NCBI GenBank assembly: GCA_050084985.1
Contig: JBITNC010000001.1
Location: forward strand, 115,444,001-115,508,000
Direction of reading: 5' to 3'
From: Nageia nagi
Lineage: Eukaryota > Pinophyta
DNA length: 64,000 bases
Positions within the stretch are counted from its first letter, which is position 1. Every line of letters begins with the position of its first letter. Shown here one piece after another: positions 12,653-24,589 of this stretch. A program made the position numbers and the translations under genes. The notes beneath the pieces are model-generated. The model was given only the letters and a program-made list of their open reading frames with translations, was not told the origin of the DNA and made no database searches.

Positions 12653-13149
12653 TGGAATTGAAGAATTCCATAAACCAATATCTCCTTGAAGCTTCACTAG
12701 CAATTTAAATATCCATCCATCTAGCAAAGCAACAAATAATCACAAAACAATAACACACCATGTATAGTGATTCCTCCATCTCTTGGGAGTACATCCACTT
12801 TCAACCATCAATTCTATTACTTCTCATAAGATAACTCTCCTATAAATTTACAAGAATTATTCTACAAAAAGTCTTCTACAAAGCTCCTTGAAGAGCATTC
12901 CTACAACTCTACATGATAAGCATTATCATTCTTCATCAAGTACATAATAAGAGGGGTACCTCTTTGTAAGAAGAAATCCACTCTTTAACCTTCATTTTAC
13001 CTAAGGATAAGGTTAAATATGTTTCCATATTTATTTCTATTTTTATATTTATTCTTTTAATGCTTTAAGGTATCTAAATATACTTTATACATTAAGTGAA
13101 TTTACATTAAAGTGAAATATTATATAATACTATATTGCAATTTCTAACA
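12653..13149 (-). repeat. 3' LTR of the minus-orientation non-autonomous element
   Basis: 497 bp, with plus-strand ends tggaattgaagaattcc and caatttctaaca (TG...CA on both strands). It aligns along its whole length with 17051-17552: shared words include caccatgtatagtg, gaaccatcaattctattacttctca, catcaagtacataat, aaggtatctaaa and aagtgaatttacattaaag. The two copies differ at many positions and by small indels, so the insertion is old. Confidence 0.85.
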
Positions 13150-16030
13150 CTACCCCTTAATGCAATATTGGGTATATAGTCACAAAGACAAAGAGAAAGA
13201 GTAAGAGAGAGTTCTCCTCTATAGAGATACAAGTGGAGATGAGAACATTTACATCTTTGAGAAAGTAATAAAATATATATGGTTTTAGAATGGTTCAACT
13301 AAACTATTTTAACAAATGATTTTACAATACAATCATTAACCAAAAAATAGTTTCATTGTATAAGAGTAGTCATTCAACAATATGTTGACATGCTGATCTT
13401 CCATGAGCCTACATACTCGAAGTCACCAACAATCTTAAGAAGAAACCTACAAGATATATGAAGCTCATAAATAAGATCAATTAGATACATCATATACACT
13501 CATATAATATAAATATCATCTATAATCTAATCAAAATATACCAAGTCATCACATATGTACAACATTAAAGATGACATACATCATCAACTATATATCACAT
13601 GTGCATACTAAATAAAATGTATCATCCATAACATGATATCATATAATATGCACACAACACTATGAGATGTACAATCAACCAAGTGATATAAATGCATTCT
13701 CAACCAAGGATATAAAAAATATCCTCAATTATTATAAAAATATGATTTTTGATTTTTGTGTTTATTTATTTTAGATCATTATTTTCTATTTATTGAGGGT
13801 ATATGAGGGTTTCATCATATCATAATATTTTCATAAATTAATCTTCTTCCTTGATGACAACTTCACCAAAAAAATAATAATATGACCATGTTATCTTAAC
13901 CATGTCATAAACAATAAAAAATCAACTTAACTAAACCACCAAGTTAAGATTTTTAAGCCATAAATTACACTTTGACCAAATACAAAGCTAATATTTATAA
14001 GGCATAACTACTTGACTATATCACCTAGTCAAGAATTTTAAGCCACATAAAATGCCTACATAACAAGGCAAATCATAAGCTACATACATAAGTTCTTATC
14101 TATTGAAAAATGTGTTGATTTAAAAGTTTAAGTTCTCTATCAATAATATTGTAGTATAGATGAAGAATAAACCATAAAACCATATCAAAATGCAAAAGTC
14201 ACTAATGCCAACTTAACTATGTGCAAGATGCATATGATAAAATTTGGTAGCATTAATCCATCAATATAGATTCAAATTTCATCAAACAACTACAATTTTG
14301 GAGAAGGATAGAGCTTTTTAACCACTCCAACAATGTGTAATCACGGAGAAAGGTGAACTTTTTTAACCACTCCATCAATGTAGTCATGGAGAAGTGTAAA
14401 CTTTTTTAAGCATTCTATCAATGTAATAATGAAGAAAAGAGAACTTTTTTACCCACTCCATGCACTACAACTTGCTCACAAGTAGCAATATGGAAAATAA
14501 CCCATCAACATGGATAAACTTTCTAAATATGGAAGTATAGTGGTGTCAATCCATAAATATGGATATTATTTCAAAATATGAAAGTATAGAGGAATTAATC
14601 TATAAATATTTTCAAATATGGAAATATTATTAGATTTTATACTCCCCTTTAACAGTAACTTTCATAAAAATATTTTTGCAATTACTAATCTCTACAAATG
14701 TAGAGAGGAATGTAAACTTCCCAAAGGTACTCATACACTTCCCTTTGAATTATCCTCAATAAATATTGTAAAGAAAGTTTTAAAACTTTGCGTTCCAACA
14801 AGTACATTAACTAATGTGTACAAAACTATATGAGGATTAATGCATAACAATTTTAATATTGAGAAAGTTTATAAATTTTGCTCCAACAAGAATTTGTGGA
14901 CAACCAAAACAATTCATTCAACTTAGGATGAATGTGTACAAACAAGAATATGTATATAACCAAAAAGTTTTCATTCAACATAGTACTAAAAATAATGAGG
15001 ATAGTTTAAAGGAAAGTTGCACAAAATTTTACTTCAAATAATGCACATAATAGAAATGTCCATATTTACCATCAATTTTATAATCCAATGCAAATTAAGC
15101 ATACTAAATCTTTTACAAAATTTATGCAAATGCAACCAATAAATGATAGTGCTTATTATAAAGTTTAAAATTTCCATTTTAAACACTAGCACATCCACAA
15201 CAAATTTCCAATGTGCATATATATGTACAATTGCATTGCAACTAATAAGGATAGTGCATTTCAAAGAAATTATTGCCTAAATTTTCACGTTATGCATATT
15301 GCTTTAGGCACATCACATTATGTAAATCACATTATGCATATCCATAACAAAACTTTAAATTAACAATGCACTTGTATGTATATCTATGTACTATATGTTT
15401 GCATCCAACTACGGACATTAATTATGTGCATAAATTAACCATCCAAGCACAATAGCAATAGCAACATAATATGCATAACCAAGTATAACAAGCTCAATAG
15501 CAATATAATATACATAACCAAGTATAACAAGCATAATAACATAATTGTTTATAACATAATGCAAGTTCTATGTATTTCTTTGTAAATTAGAAGAACAAAA
15601 CTCTATAAAATGACATAAGAAAAATAATTGCATTAAAAAATGTGCAATTAATGTGGTTTTTAAGGTATTAACAAAAAATAATTATTGTCTTCAAAAATTT
15701 ATCTTACGTGATAATTATTGTTATACTTGCAAAAGGCTGTGGCATTTTAAAAAAATACAAAAATATTTAATAGAACTTTTAGCCATCCACATCCATTAGG
15801 TCAAAAGATTTAAATCATGCACTAAAACATTTATCCATGCTTAACAAATATGCAATAGTCGAAGTCTACACTTAAAAATATCCTATATATATATATATAA
15901 TATTGTAAAAATAATGACTATAGGGCTTTAGCTCAATATAAAAAAAACAATTACACCTCCCTTAAACTTGCTAAAATCCTTTCCTTATTTTTTTTAATTT
16001 ATTTTTTAACAAAAGGCCCTTTTAAAAAAA
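13150..16030. other. AT-rich interior of the non-autonomous LTR element
   Basis: No protein domain found on either strand. The sequence is rich in short words such as atatcat, catcatatac and tataaccaagtataacaagc, and includes near-duplicated phrases (for example agcaatagcaacataatatgcataaccaag, then agcaatataatatacataaccaag, ~15450-15530). Small open frames at 14618-14833, 14859-15041 and 15034-15264 have no recognisable motifs and are probably chance. Confidence 0.4.
14295..14465. repeat. short tandem repeat, ~45-55 bp unit, about four copies
   Basis: The phrase ggagaagg..gagcttttttaaccactccaacaatgt recurs with changes at about 14299, 14346, 14393 and 14442 (ggagaaaggtgaacttttttaaccactcc, ggagaagtgtaaacttttttaagcattc, gaagaaaagagaacttttttacccactcc). 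The units are diverged and the array lies inside the non-autonomous LTR element. Confidence 0.65.
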
Positions 16031-16039
16031 TATTTTAAA

Positions 16040-16350
16040 ACAAGGGGCCATGCTCCCACTCTTGGAGGGGTTGCACCATTTCAAGGTTGCATGCCCACTC
16101 CAAAGGAGGGGTCACCCCTAGTAGGATGCATGCCCTCTCCAATGGAGGGTTCATTCTTGTTAGGCTGCATGCCCTCTCCAATGGAGGGGCTACCCTTGCT
16201 TGGCTACACACCCTCTTCAATGGAGAGGTCATACCCATTCGGGTTACATGCCCTATCCAATGAAGAATTCATGCCCATTTTGGCTACATGCCCTCTCTAA
16301 TGGAGAGGTTGTGCCCAGTCAAGCTATGCGCCCTCTCCAAAGGGGCCACC
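16040..16350. repeat. 39-bp GC-rich minisatellite, about eight units
   Basis: The word gcatgccctctccaatggag and variants start at about 16089, 16128, 16167, 16206, 16246, 16286 and 16326, a spacing of 39-40 bp. Because 39 is a multiple of three, both strands stay open across most of the array and give a 13-residue repeat (GCMPSPMEG...LL on the plus strand). The base composition is far richer in GC than the flanks. The open frames look like a by-product of the repeat, with no start context or domain to suggest a gene. Confidence 0.85.
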
Positions 16351-16511
16351 CCATTGTTTTTTTTTAAGAAAAAATAGAAGAAAAAATGTATAAAAAAGTT
16401 TTTAAATTTATTTAAAAAAATTCTATTTTTTATATATTAAAAAATCGAAAACTACTAACTTTTTTTAATAATTAAAATAAAAAAATCTATTTTTTAATAT
16501 TAAAAAAAGAA

Positions 16512-16535
16512 AATATATATATATATATATATATA
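16512..16535. repeat. (AT)n microsatellite
   Basis: An uninterrupted run of about twelve AT dinucleotides within the LTR element interior, in a very AT-rich stretch. Confidence 0.9.
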
Positions 16536-17030
16536 ATTGCATGCTTTTGTAGTTATAATATTAAGATTGTAAACTCCCTCATATGTTGAGAAATTTTTCA
16601 ACAATATTACATTAAATAGTAAAAAAATGTAAAACTTATTTTACTATTGTAAGAATGTAAATTTCTTTGAAAAATAACCTCAATACAAAAATTAGTAACT
16701 TGATTTTTTTAAGCTTGGAATCATATGTATAACCCTATTTCTCAAGATCTTCTAATCTAACCATTGAAAAATTTTAGATTTAACTTCAAATATTACTAAC
16801 ATGTAACTAAGGTAAACTTTTACCTTAAATTTGAGCCCATTATTCTTAATATAAAAATATGTTAGTATAGATGTCAACTTTCAACTTCAAAAGAATAAGA
16901 AATTAAAATTGATTAACCAATGAAGTTTTAAATAAAATTGAAACAATATTAGGGAATAGGTATACCTTAAATTTGAGAAATGTTACCTTAAAAATAATAC
17001 TAAGTAGAAAGTTGAGGAGATTACCACAAG

Positions 17031-17050
17031 GAAGGCTTTGATACCACTTA
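17031..17050 (-). other. primer-binding site of the minus-orientation LTR element
   Basis: Minus-strand TGGTATCAAAGCCTTCC lies two bases inside the 5' LTR. It matches the TGGTATCAGAGC form used by plant retrotransposons primed by initiator tRNA-Met, with one or two changes. It fixes the orientation of the element. Confidence 0.75.
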
Positions 17051-17552
17051 TGGAATTGAAGAATTCCACAAACCAAGATCTCATTGAATCTTCTCTAATA
17101 ATTTTAAGATCCATCGATATATCAAAGAAAGAAATAATCATACAAAAGATACTACACCATGTATAGTGGTTTCTTAATCTCTTTGGAGTACATGCACTTT
17201 GAACCATCAATTCTATTACTTCTCACAAGATAACCCTCTTGTAAATTCATGAGAATGTTTCTACAAAATGTATCCTACAAAGCTCCTATAAGAGTATTAC
17301 TACGACTCTATAATTTAAGTATTACCATGCTTCATCAAGTACATAATGATAGGGATACCTCTCTATTTATAAGAAGAAACTCACTCTTTAACCTTCCTTT
17401 TACCCAAGGGTAAGGTTAAAGATGTTTTCATATTTATTTTCATTTCTATATTTATTCCCTTAGTGCTTTAAGGTATCTAAAGATATTTTAAGCATTAAGT
17501 GAATTTACATTAAAGAGAAATATTACACAATATTACATTACAATTTCTAACA
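17051..17552 (-). repeat. 5' LTR of the minus-orientation non-autonomous element
   Basis: 502-bp partner of the LTR at 12653-13149, in the same orientation and collinear with it. The primer-binding site lies beside it on the inner side. Sequence beyond 17552 (cttgcacaactac) does not match the left flank. Confidence 0.85.
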
Positions 17553-18288
17553 CTTGCACAACTACTAGTTTATAAAAAGGTAGTGCATAATCTCTACATT
17601 AGAATAGGTTGAGAGGAGAAAGTTTCTAGAATATAGGTTCCCAGTTTAACCCTCCACATTAAGGAGTAAAAATTTATCTCCTCTAATCTTGGGAGAGAAA
17701 TTCTCCACTATTAGTGGCACTACTCCACCTACTTCCTTTGAAGAAGGTGCACCACCTCAAAAAATTTTGGTTAGATCTAAGGAATCTATATCCATGTGCA
17801 TGTAATGGGGTGTCCTTACAACATACCATATATCAAACCCTACTAGGACTTTGCTAGCACCTATATGAGTTTTTCCACTTACTTTATTACCCCTCCACAT
17901 GGGTTTAGTTTCCAATCTTTGGCTTATGGGATTGTAACCCATTATCTCCCAAAGGAAGACCATAACTTATAAGAATAATATTAACGTTATATTATTTTTA
18001 ACTTTATTATTCTAAAATAATTTGGGTATTCTTTTTTAAATTTTAAAATATAAGTTAATAGGTTATGGAAGAGATTTCATAAACCTACAAAGGTATCCTT
18101 TTGAATTTTCTTATTGAATTTATCTATGATGAAAACTATTGAATAAATTAGGTTTACTTTGGAAAATTTATTTGATTGAATGTACTTATCAATGCAACTA
18201 GATTAACTATAAATTTATTTTTTTCTTTAACTAGCATATGTATGTTACTACTTTTAATAAGCATAGCATAAAAGTAAGGACTAGATTG

Positions 18289-18290
<2 letters not shown>
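17553..18290. other. unassigned stretch with a short minus-strand open frame
   Basis: No known domain. On the minus strand 17757-17963 is open (WEIMGYNPISQRLETKPMWR, then KTHIGASKVLVGFDIWYV) and the sense continues with interruptions towards 17640. It reads like a decayed coding sequence rather than random DNA, perhaps a gag-like region, but I do not recognise the family. 17980-18290 is AT-rich and featureless. Confidence 0.25.

Positions 18291-18291
<1 letters not shown>

Positions 18292-18335
<44 letters not shown>
18292..18335. repeat. (AT)n microsatellite
   Basis: About 21 AT repeats, immediately before the conserved 3' end of a LINE fragment. The run may have grown from the LINE tail or its target site. 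Confidence 0.9.
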
Positions 18336-18338
<3 letters not shown>

Positions 18339-19330
18339 TGAAAAGACTTTATATTAAGAAAAGACTAATCATACAAAAAGGAGTGGGTGGGATTAACACA
18401 CCCTAATAGTCACACTAAATATATAGTTAGGAAAAAAAGAAACAAAATACTGAAACCCCAAAGCATGTTAAATGGCAACATAAACTCCTTACGAAGTAAT
18501 ACAACCAATAACTAAAACATTAATCTATTACTCGCTCATTAGGAGGATGAAAATTGTTCATCTAATCCAAGTAAACCCAACCATGATTATAATTGTCATC
18601 ATTACTCTACCCATAATTCTCTCCCCACTAAGGGTTTGGCACATTTCCCATAATAGGCTTGGACCCCCAAGTGCTCTGTGGCTATGGAGAAGGGTCATCA
18701 CCCCAACCCATCCTCAGAGGAGAAATACTTGGATGCACATCCTAGCTTGACTAGACTAGAGAAGAAGAAGGAGCAATCAAGTGGAGTCTCTATGGGTTTT
18801 AAGGTAGTTGAGAATAGTTTTGAGTTGGTGAAAAAGGAGGTTAGAAAGGAGGGGATCCCTCGATCTAAGGTTGAGACTATCCCTAAGAGACACCCTACCA
18901 TTGAGTCTAATGGTGCTATAGAGGCTGATTAGGAGGGAGCCTTCTAGTGGTATAAGGAGCATTGGCCCAGTAAACTAGCATATTATGTAAGTGTTGAACC
19001 TCCAAGTTAACTCTTTCCACTTAAGCAATAATCTACAACCATGTATCAAAAAATATGGCATATTTTTCAAAAAGAGAAAATGAGATAGAAGCTTCTTCCC
19101 TGCTAAAAATGATGTTGTTTCTACTTTTCCATAAGCAAAAAAATCACATTAACATAATAGATATGCCACACTTCAAGTAAAGGTTTTGAAAAATGTAGGG
19201 GTCACCTAAAAGATCATGAACCCAAGAACATGACAAGAGAAGGAACTAGTTAAAAAAAAAAAGAATCCAATCCCAAATAGCTTTAGCTTTAGAGCAAGAC
19301 CAAAAAACATGGAGGAAACCTTTAGGATAA
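18334..19330 (-). mobile_element. truncated 3' end fragment of the LINE 1 family
   Basis: The plus-strand left edge (gatgaaaagactttatatta...aggagtgggtgggattaacacaccc) is the same 3' terminus seen at 6683 and, more diverged, at 32990. Further in, gaacccaagaa...agaatccaatcccaa (19217-19275) matches 7480-7540 of LINE 1. The RT region is missing, so this looks like a 5'-truncated insertion. A more G-rich piece at 18660-18935 with its own plus-strand frame does not match LINE 1 and may be a separate insert. Confidence 0.6.
18678..18932 (+). other. open frame of unknown origin inside the LINE 3' fragment
   Basis: 84 codons without a stop in otherwise heavily interrupted DNA, with a charged, Lys/Glu-rich product (RLEKKKEQSSGVSMGFKVVE, then KKEVRKEGIPRSKVETIPKR). 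The corresponding region of LINE 1 (about 6900-7160) shows no similarity. It could be the end of a gag-like protein from another element, or chance. No domain recognised, and no promoter or splice signals seen. Confidence 0.25.
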
Positions 19331-21230
19331 TAATTGCATATATTTTAATCAAATATTCATTAATTTTATCTTAGTCATAATACAAAATAAGTTTAAGCCA
19401 TATTGGACATTTTCTCTTATTATCTTGAGTATTTGTGAAGGTAAAGGAATGAAATTATGTTAAGAATATTACATCATTCCTATATAGTTCTCATGTAGTT
19501 ATCTTTTATGGGTAGTTACATTTTTATTCCCCATATTTTTTGCTAATAGGTAAATTATAATAACAAAAAATGATAGGTTTTGTTTGGGTCCCAAAAACTA
19601 GTCAAAATGGTTTCATACAAAACCAACTACCTAGATATTATTATATATAAGTAGCTGCATAGATATTCAAACATCATTGAAACACAATAAAAATATAACA
19701 TTTTCAACTAGATACTTAATAGAAAATAGAACTATAAAAATATAGTACCTAATTCATATGATAGCCTATCTAATTAATATCCTAATACATAAGAACTATC
19801 ATATATACTTCTTCTTTTCCATGTCCTATTTTAGGATATCTTTTCCCATTGTCTTCTTTACAATTCTTTATCATTTGTTCCTTGTTGACCCAAATAACTG
19901 CTCTCCCTCATCCATTGATGAGTAATGGTCCATTATGGTATATAGGGTCTAATCCTTAACCCTAGGAAATAGGGATAGAATTAATGATTTTAGGCTCCCT
20001 TAAATGTTCCAAGATATAACTTAGCTCCTTTGGTTCTATGGCAACTTGGATCTCCATTTTCTTATCAATAATCCTTTCTAATTCTTGATGGGAGGAGGTC
20101 AAGGTTTGGTCACTATGTGTCTTATTTTGTAGTGCCTTCTCCCCCCTCTCTCCTTCCTCTTTTTGGTTGCATTTTTACTAAACATTCTCTTCCTTAGTTC
20201 CCTTTGGAGGACTAAGTTTCAACCTAGGATGTGATTGGGGTGTAGGATAAGGAGGTTTTTCCTTTCCCTCTAGGGGAAAGATTTGTCTAGTGAAAGATCA
20301 TAATTTTCTATAGAAATGGGTGTTGGAAGGTTTGGTTGTGTTTCAACCACATTGGTGGTTGGATCCCTTAAATTATTATCTCCTAAAGAATTTTCTTACC
20401 CTAGAACGTTATTATCTACTTTGATTTGAATGTTTCTAGGAGGCTTTTAAAGAGGGTTATGGATATTACCTTTGTTGACATAAGCCCAAGTTTCCATTCA
20501 CTTAGCCTCTGGTGTGGCTAGTTATGTTGCTTATCTTGACTCATTTATCTTATGCTTGTTAAAGGGGGTTTCCCTTTCAAGGCCTCATTGTATTTCTCTC
20601 TTTATGCTTTTACTTTTTTGTTGAGTCCTCCTTCTCTTTTTTCTTTTCCCTCCCCTCATCTTTAGTTGTAGGTTCCTTTGTCTCTATAGATGCTTTTGAT
20701 TATTTTAGTAGAGCCTTTTAATACATGTAAGTGATCATCCCTTTGTGTTGGGCCTCCTACTCTACTTCATCTATTACCTTTTTTATCCATGTTTTTACAT
20801 AGTCATCCAAGAAGAATGAAAGACACAATTTGAAATTATTCCCACAACTAAAGTGGCTCAACACCAAATATGGTTCAAATATAACTAAGTATCACCCATT
20901 TAGGGTAAAATACTTCACTAGCCAAAAATTCATTTGATCCCAAGGTGCAACTAGGCATTTTTGGTTGATCCTCATTCTAGACTTAACCTTTAATTCCCTA
21001 AGGCCATAGAAAGTTTCTATTTCTTGGTTTGTAACTTGTGTATTCCATTTAAATAGCATCCTTTCTAAACTCATTTTTTGATTTATTGCAAATACCTCCT
21101 TTGAGAAATCAACCTTCACAAATCCAATGATGGCATAGCTCCCCTTCCATCCTTTAACCACCTTCTCACTAACATTAGGTTCAAATCACTAGAAATTTTA
21201 AAGGAAGTGTTTATCCCCCCCTTCTTCAAG
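19331..21230 (-). pseudogene. gag/ORF1-like debris, minus strand
   Basis: Minus-strand frames read as decayed coding sequence. The clearest, 20892-21161, gives MVKGWKGSYAIIGFVKVDFS, then KMSLERMLFKWNTQV and CLVAPWDQMNFWLVKYF, followed downstream by a Lys/Glu-rich tail (~20600-20700). This layout, a folded part followed by a basic charged tail, suits a retroelement ORF1 or gag product. I do not recognise a named domain. Its position 3' of the LINE 2 zinc-finger region suggests it belongs to a different, partly deleted element. Confidence 0.35.
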
Positions 21231-22905
21231 CATTTCTAACATACTTTATCATGCTTCAATTCTTCTACACTACTCAACTCTATTTTGCAATATTTCCCCA
21301 TTGCATATAGCTTCCTGAATTTTTATAAAATCATGATGGAATTCAAAGAGGGTTGATGAAAATGCTATGCACAACCTTCATTTTGATCATTAGTATTTAA
21401 TACGGGCCTTTAAGTCACTCATGCTAAGTTATCATGTCACAAGGCTTAAGCATTAGAGGTGTAAAGAGGATTAATAAATAATAATTATTCTGTACCTCAT
21501 ATCCCTCTAATTATGTTCATTGAATTTGTTGATATCATCTATTCTCCACCATTTTATGTACCTCATCAAACATCAAACTTTGATGAGAATTTATGCTGAG
21601 TAATTTGATGATACCTGCAAGCTCAACATCATTATCAGGATCCACCTTCACACATGCTTTAATATTTTCTCCCATCAATCTCATATAGGTATGGAGTGTT
21701 TCCTCCACCTTTCAACTATATTCTTAAAAAATTCAAGCATTTCATTCCTTCCAAATGGCCCATAGCACATGCAGTACCATCATCATCCAAACATTTCTAG
21801 TTTTATCTTGAGCCTATGGTATTCACCATTAAACAATAATTTTTGTAGTTAAGCTAGGTTTGGTCCATTGGAATTGTAATTATTTTTCCATCCTTTCTCA
21901 TAGTTCATTTGCAAACTCATATTATACTAATAGATGATCAATTATTTCTTCCTCTTTTTTACACATTGTACACCTATTAGGAATCTTCCAACCTTCCTTA
22001 TTTAGGTTTCCATGGCTATATATTATATTTAGTTCCACTACCTATCTAACAAAAGATACTTTTTGGATTGTCCCTTTAGTCCAACTTTTTTTCCAAAGTA
22101 TTGTTCGCTTATGCACTTCATTTGTATTCAAAACTATTATATCCTACTTCTACTTAGTACAATTGTTTTTTTCCTTCATTGTCTATCCATACTAGGATAT
22201 CCTCTTTCAGTGTAGAGAAAAAATTAAATTTAGTTAATCTTTATTTGAACTTTTCTATATTAGATTGTATTCTTAGGTTAGGTGCTCAAGGGAGGACCCA
22301 TTCCATATTATCATCATGCTATTTTTTGAGGTAGTTTTCAACTTTGGTCCTAATGGTAAGTTTTACCCAATTCATCAATTGGCTAAACTCAACTTCTTGG
22401 GCTAGTCAGGACTTTTTGGACCATATTTCAACCCAAAACATAGTTGTATTTCCATTATACACTTTCTATAGAGAATTTTGATGGAGTGAGTTCTAAAATC
22501 CTACTAAGAAATTCCAAAATACTAATCCCTAAGGTGTGGTATTCCTTGTTAAGATATTTTTGTTCCCTTCCATATATTTTTGTTTACATATGCATATCCA
22601 TTCATTTTCTTCACCTACACATAATTTCTATTCAAGTTTAATTCTTAATTCTTGATTTACAAATATAATGTGTCTCATTCCTAGCCCTCCCTCCTTTTTC
22701 CTATATACTTTGAACCAAGCTACCAAGGATATCCATCTTTTTTCTTCCACCCATGTCTAAATAAATCTTGCACATATTTAATCTATTTTTTGAGTAACTA
22801 AAGCTTGAATTAGAAATGAACTAGCCATATATATAGGGATAGTCTATAGTGTGACCTTCACTAACTAAATCTTCCATTCCATACTTAGTAGTTAGCCCTT
22901 CCATC

Positions 22906-23175
22906 CTAATAATGTTTTATCAAATTGTTCATAACTCTATTCCAAAATTTCTTTGAGATTGTACCATAAAACAAAGGCATTCCAAGGTAGATTGAATGGA
23001 ATGTACCAATTTCGCATTGAAATACCCTAGAAATCCTTGTCTTCTTATCCTTCAGTGTGTTAAAGAAGAAGATACCAATGTTATCATAATTAATATTTAT
23101 ATTAGAAGCTTTCTCATACTTTTCCAAAATTCTTTTAAATTCTACATCTTCCATAAGTCCTTCTTTCTCAACCAA
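22906..23175 (-). pseudogene. LINE 2 RT, thumb-proximal segment
   Basis: Reads EFKRILEKYEKASNININYD, then GIFFFNTL and GTFHSIYLGMPLFYG, followed by KKFWNRVMNNL. This is the plant L1 pattern 'L..FE.ASGL.IN..KS...FFN.......L......P..YLG.PLF......W'. Open for 89 codons but part of a broken ORF2. Confidence 0.7.
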
Positions 23176-23368
23176 GATTGTGTCATCTACAAACTAGTGG
23201 TGGGTGACCAAATGATAGTTTGGTGTAGGTAGGATTCTATAGATTCTCCCAAATATGTTTTCCCTCTGTATTTTTCTTCTAAGACCTTCAACGATGATGA
23301 TAAAATAGGTAGGGATAAATTGGATCACCTTGTCTTAATCTTTGTCTTGTTTTAAAGAAACTAGAAGG

Positions 23369-23551
23369 TTACTCATTCACTATTACTGAGAAGGTTAATG
23401 ATGAGATACATAATTGTATCCATTTCCTCCATTGGGTACCAAACCAAAAACTCATTAAAACTTGATCCAAGAGTTTCCATGATACCCTATTATATACCTT
23501 TTGCATGTCTATTTTAATAAGAATCCCTTCTTGATTATTATTTTTAATCAT
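23369..23551 (-). pseudogene. LINE 2 RT, palm segment with first catalytic Asp
   Basis: NNQEGILIKIDMQKVYNRVS, then WKLLDQVLMSFWFG and WIQLCISSLTFSVIVNE. It matches the L1 RT segment 'G...K.D..KAYDRV.W.FL...L...GF...W..WI..C...'. The catalytic Asp of KIDM is kept; the usual KAYD is KVYN. A minor frame-keeping remnant of the dead element. Confidence 0.75.
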
Positions 23552-24589
23552 ATGGAATTCTTCATGTATTAGAATTATCCCATCTTCTATCTTTCTTTTA
23601 CAAAACCATCATCTACCTCAAAGATTATCTTTGACAAAAATTTCCTCATTCTATTAAATAGTAGGTTAGTAGTGATTTTGTCAATAGTATTGCATAAGCT
23701 AATTGGTCTAAAATGTTTAAGGTGGTTTGCTCCTTGAACCTTGGGGATCAAGGCCAGGAAGGTTGTGTTCAGTAGAGATATATTTCATTGGAATTCCCAA
23801 ATGGCTTTTACCACATCTTCTTCTAATACTTCCAACCAACTTTGAAAGAATTTTTCTATGAAATTATCCAATTCTTGGGCTTTATATGGATTCATCTCCA
23901 ATAAGGAATCATGGATTTTTTCCTTAGAGAATGGCTTAACTAGCATTTAGTTGTCTTCATCATTAATCAAAGTTGGGATGTTGCTAAGTAAACTTTTAGA
24001 TATATTTCAATCAATTTTTGAGAATTTTATGATAATACTCTTATAGAATGCATCTATTATTTATTTGTTATCATCATCATCTACTTCTAGTTCAACTTGT
24101 TTTGTTATAAGATCTTGAATCCTATTATAAGCCCTCCTCCTTAAAGTTGTAAAGTTGAAATATTTTATATTTATATTCCCCTCTTTTACCCAAGATACTC
24201 TTGTTTTTTATCACTACTGGATCTCTCCATTTTTGTGGATTTCAAGTATTGTCATTTTAATTTGTTTCTCTTTTTTTGCTAACTCTTCACTCTACCCTTA
24301 TTATTGTATTATCAGTTAAATATATTGGAGCTCTTTTTATGATGTTTCTTTGTTCCTATCAACCTGTTTCAAGACCTCTCAATTCCACTTTTTCAATTTA
24401 CTTTTAACATTATTAATTTTGGTGGATAGTGGAAATATTTTTGTGCCTTTGGTAGGAATATTCCACCATTCCTAAATATTATCAAATATATCTGAATGGA
24501 AAAGCTACATAGATTCAAATTTGAAAGGAATCATCTTTTGGTGTGAGGAAATGCTTGAAGGATGATTAGAGTATGATCCAAACTATTTT

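Larger units (their letters stand above)
12653..17552 (-). mobile_element. non-autonomous LTR retrotransposon, minus orientation, no pol
   Basis: Two direct copies of a ~500-bp LTR flank a 3.9-kb interior. In element orientation the LTR runs TGTTAGAAATTG...GAATTCTTCAATTCCA. Just inside the right-hand LTR the minus strand reads TGGTATCAAAGCC (plus-strand ~17031-17048), a primer-binding site close to the tRNA-iMet type. Just inside the left-hand LTR the minus strand has AAGGGGTAG, a polypurine tract. The right LTR is therefore the 5' LTR. No gag, protease, RT or integrase could be found inside, so it would depend on another element. The LTR ends and PBS resemble plant Ty1/Copia elements, but the superfamily is an inference. 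No matching 5-bp target duplication is obvious (tctga versus cttgc). Confidence 0.75.
21231..24589 (-). mobile_element. second L1-like LINE (LINE 2), 5'-truncated, minus strand
   Basis: Minus-strand ORF2 with several collinear domains. It starts at the end of the endonuclease (LDHTLIILQ, ~24560). The RT N-terminal region follows (FRPISLCNTI and NRMRKFLSKII, ~23640-23740), then RT at 23551-22906, and a zinc-finger-like C-terminal module (GWKIPNRCTMCKKEEEIIDH, ~21960-22010). Its RT is distinct from LINE 1 and LINE 3. It ends abruptly at about 24589, where chromovirus LTR sequence begins, so the 5' part is missing or the LINE interrupts that LTR. The 3' limit is approximate. Confidence 0.7.

Noticed and set aside
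14859-15264. Small open frames in the interior of the non-autonomous LTR element.
   Set aside because: No motif, extreme AT content and overlapping frames on both strands; expected by chance.
16035-16300. Repeat-containing proteins on both strands of the 39-bp minisatellite.
   Set aside because: A repeat unit divisible by three keeps frames open by itself; no gene context.
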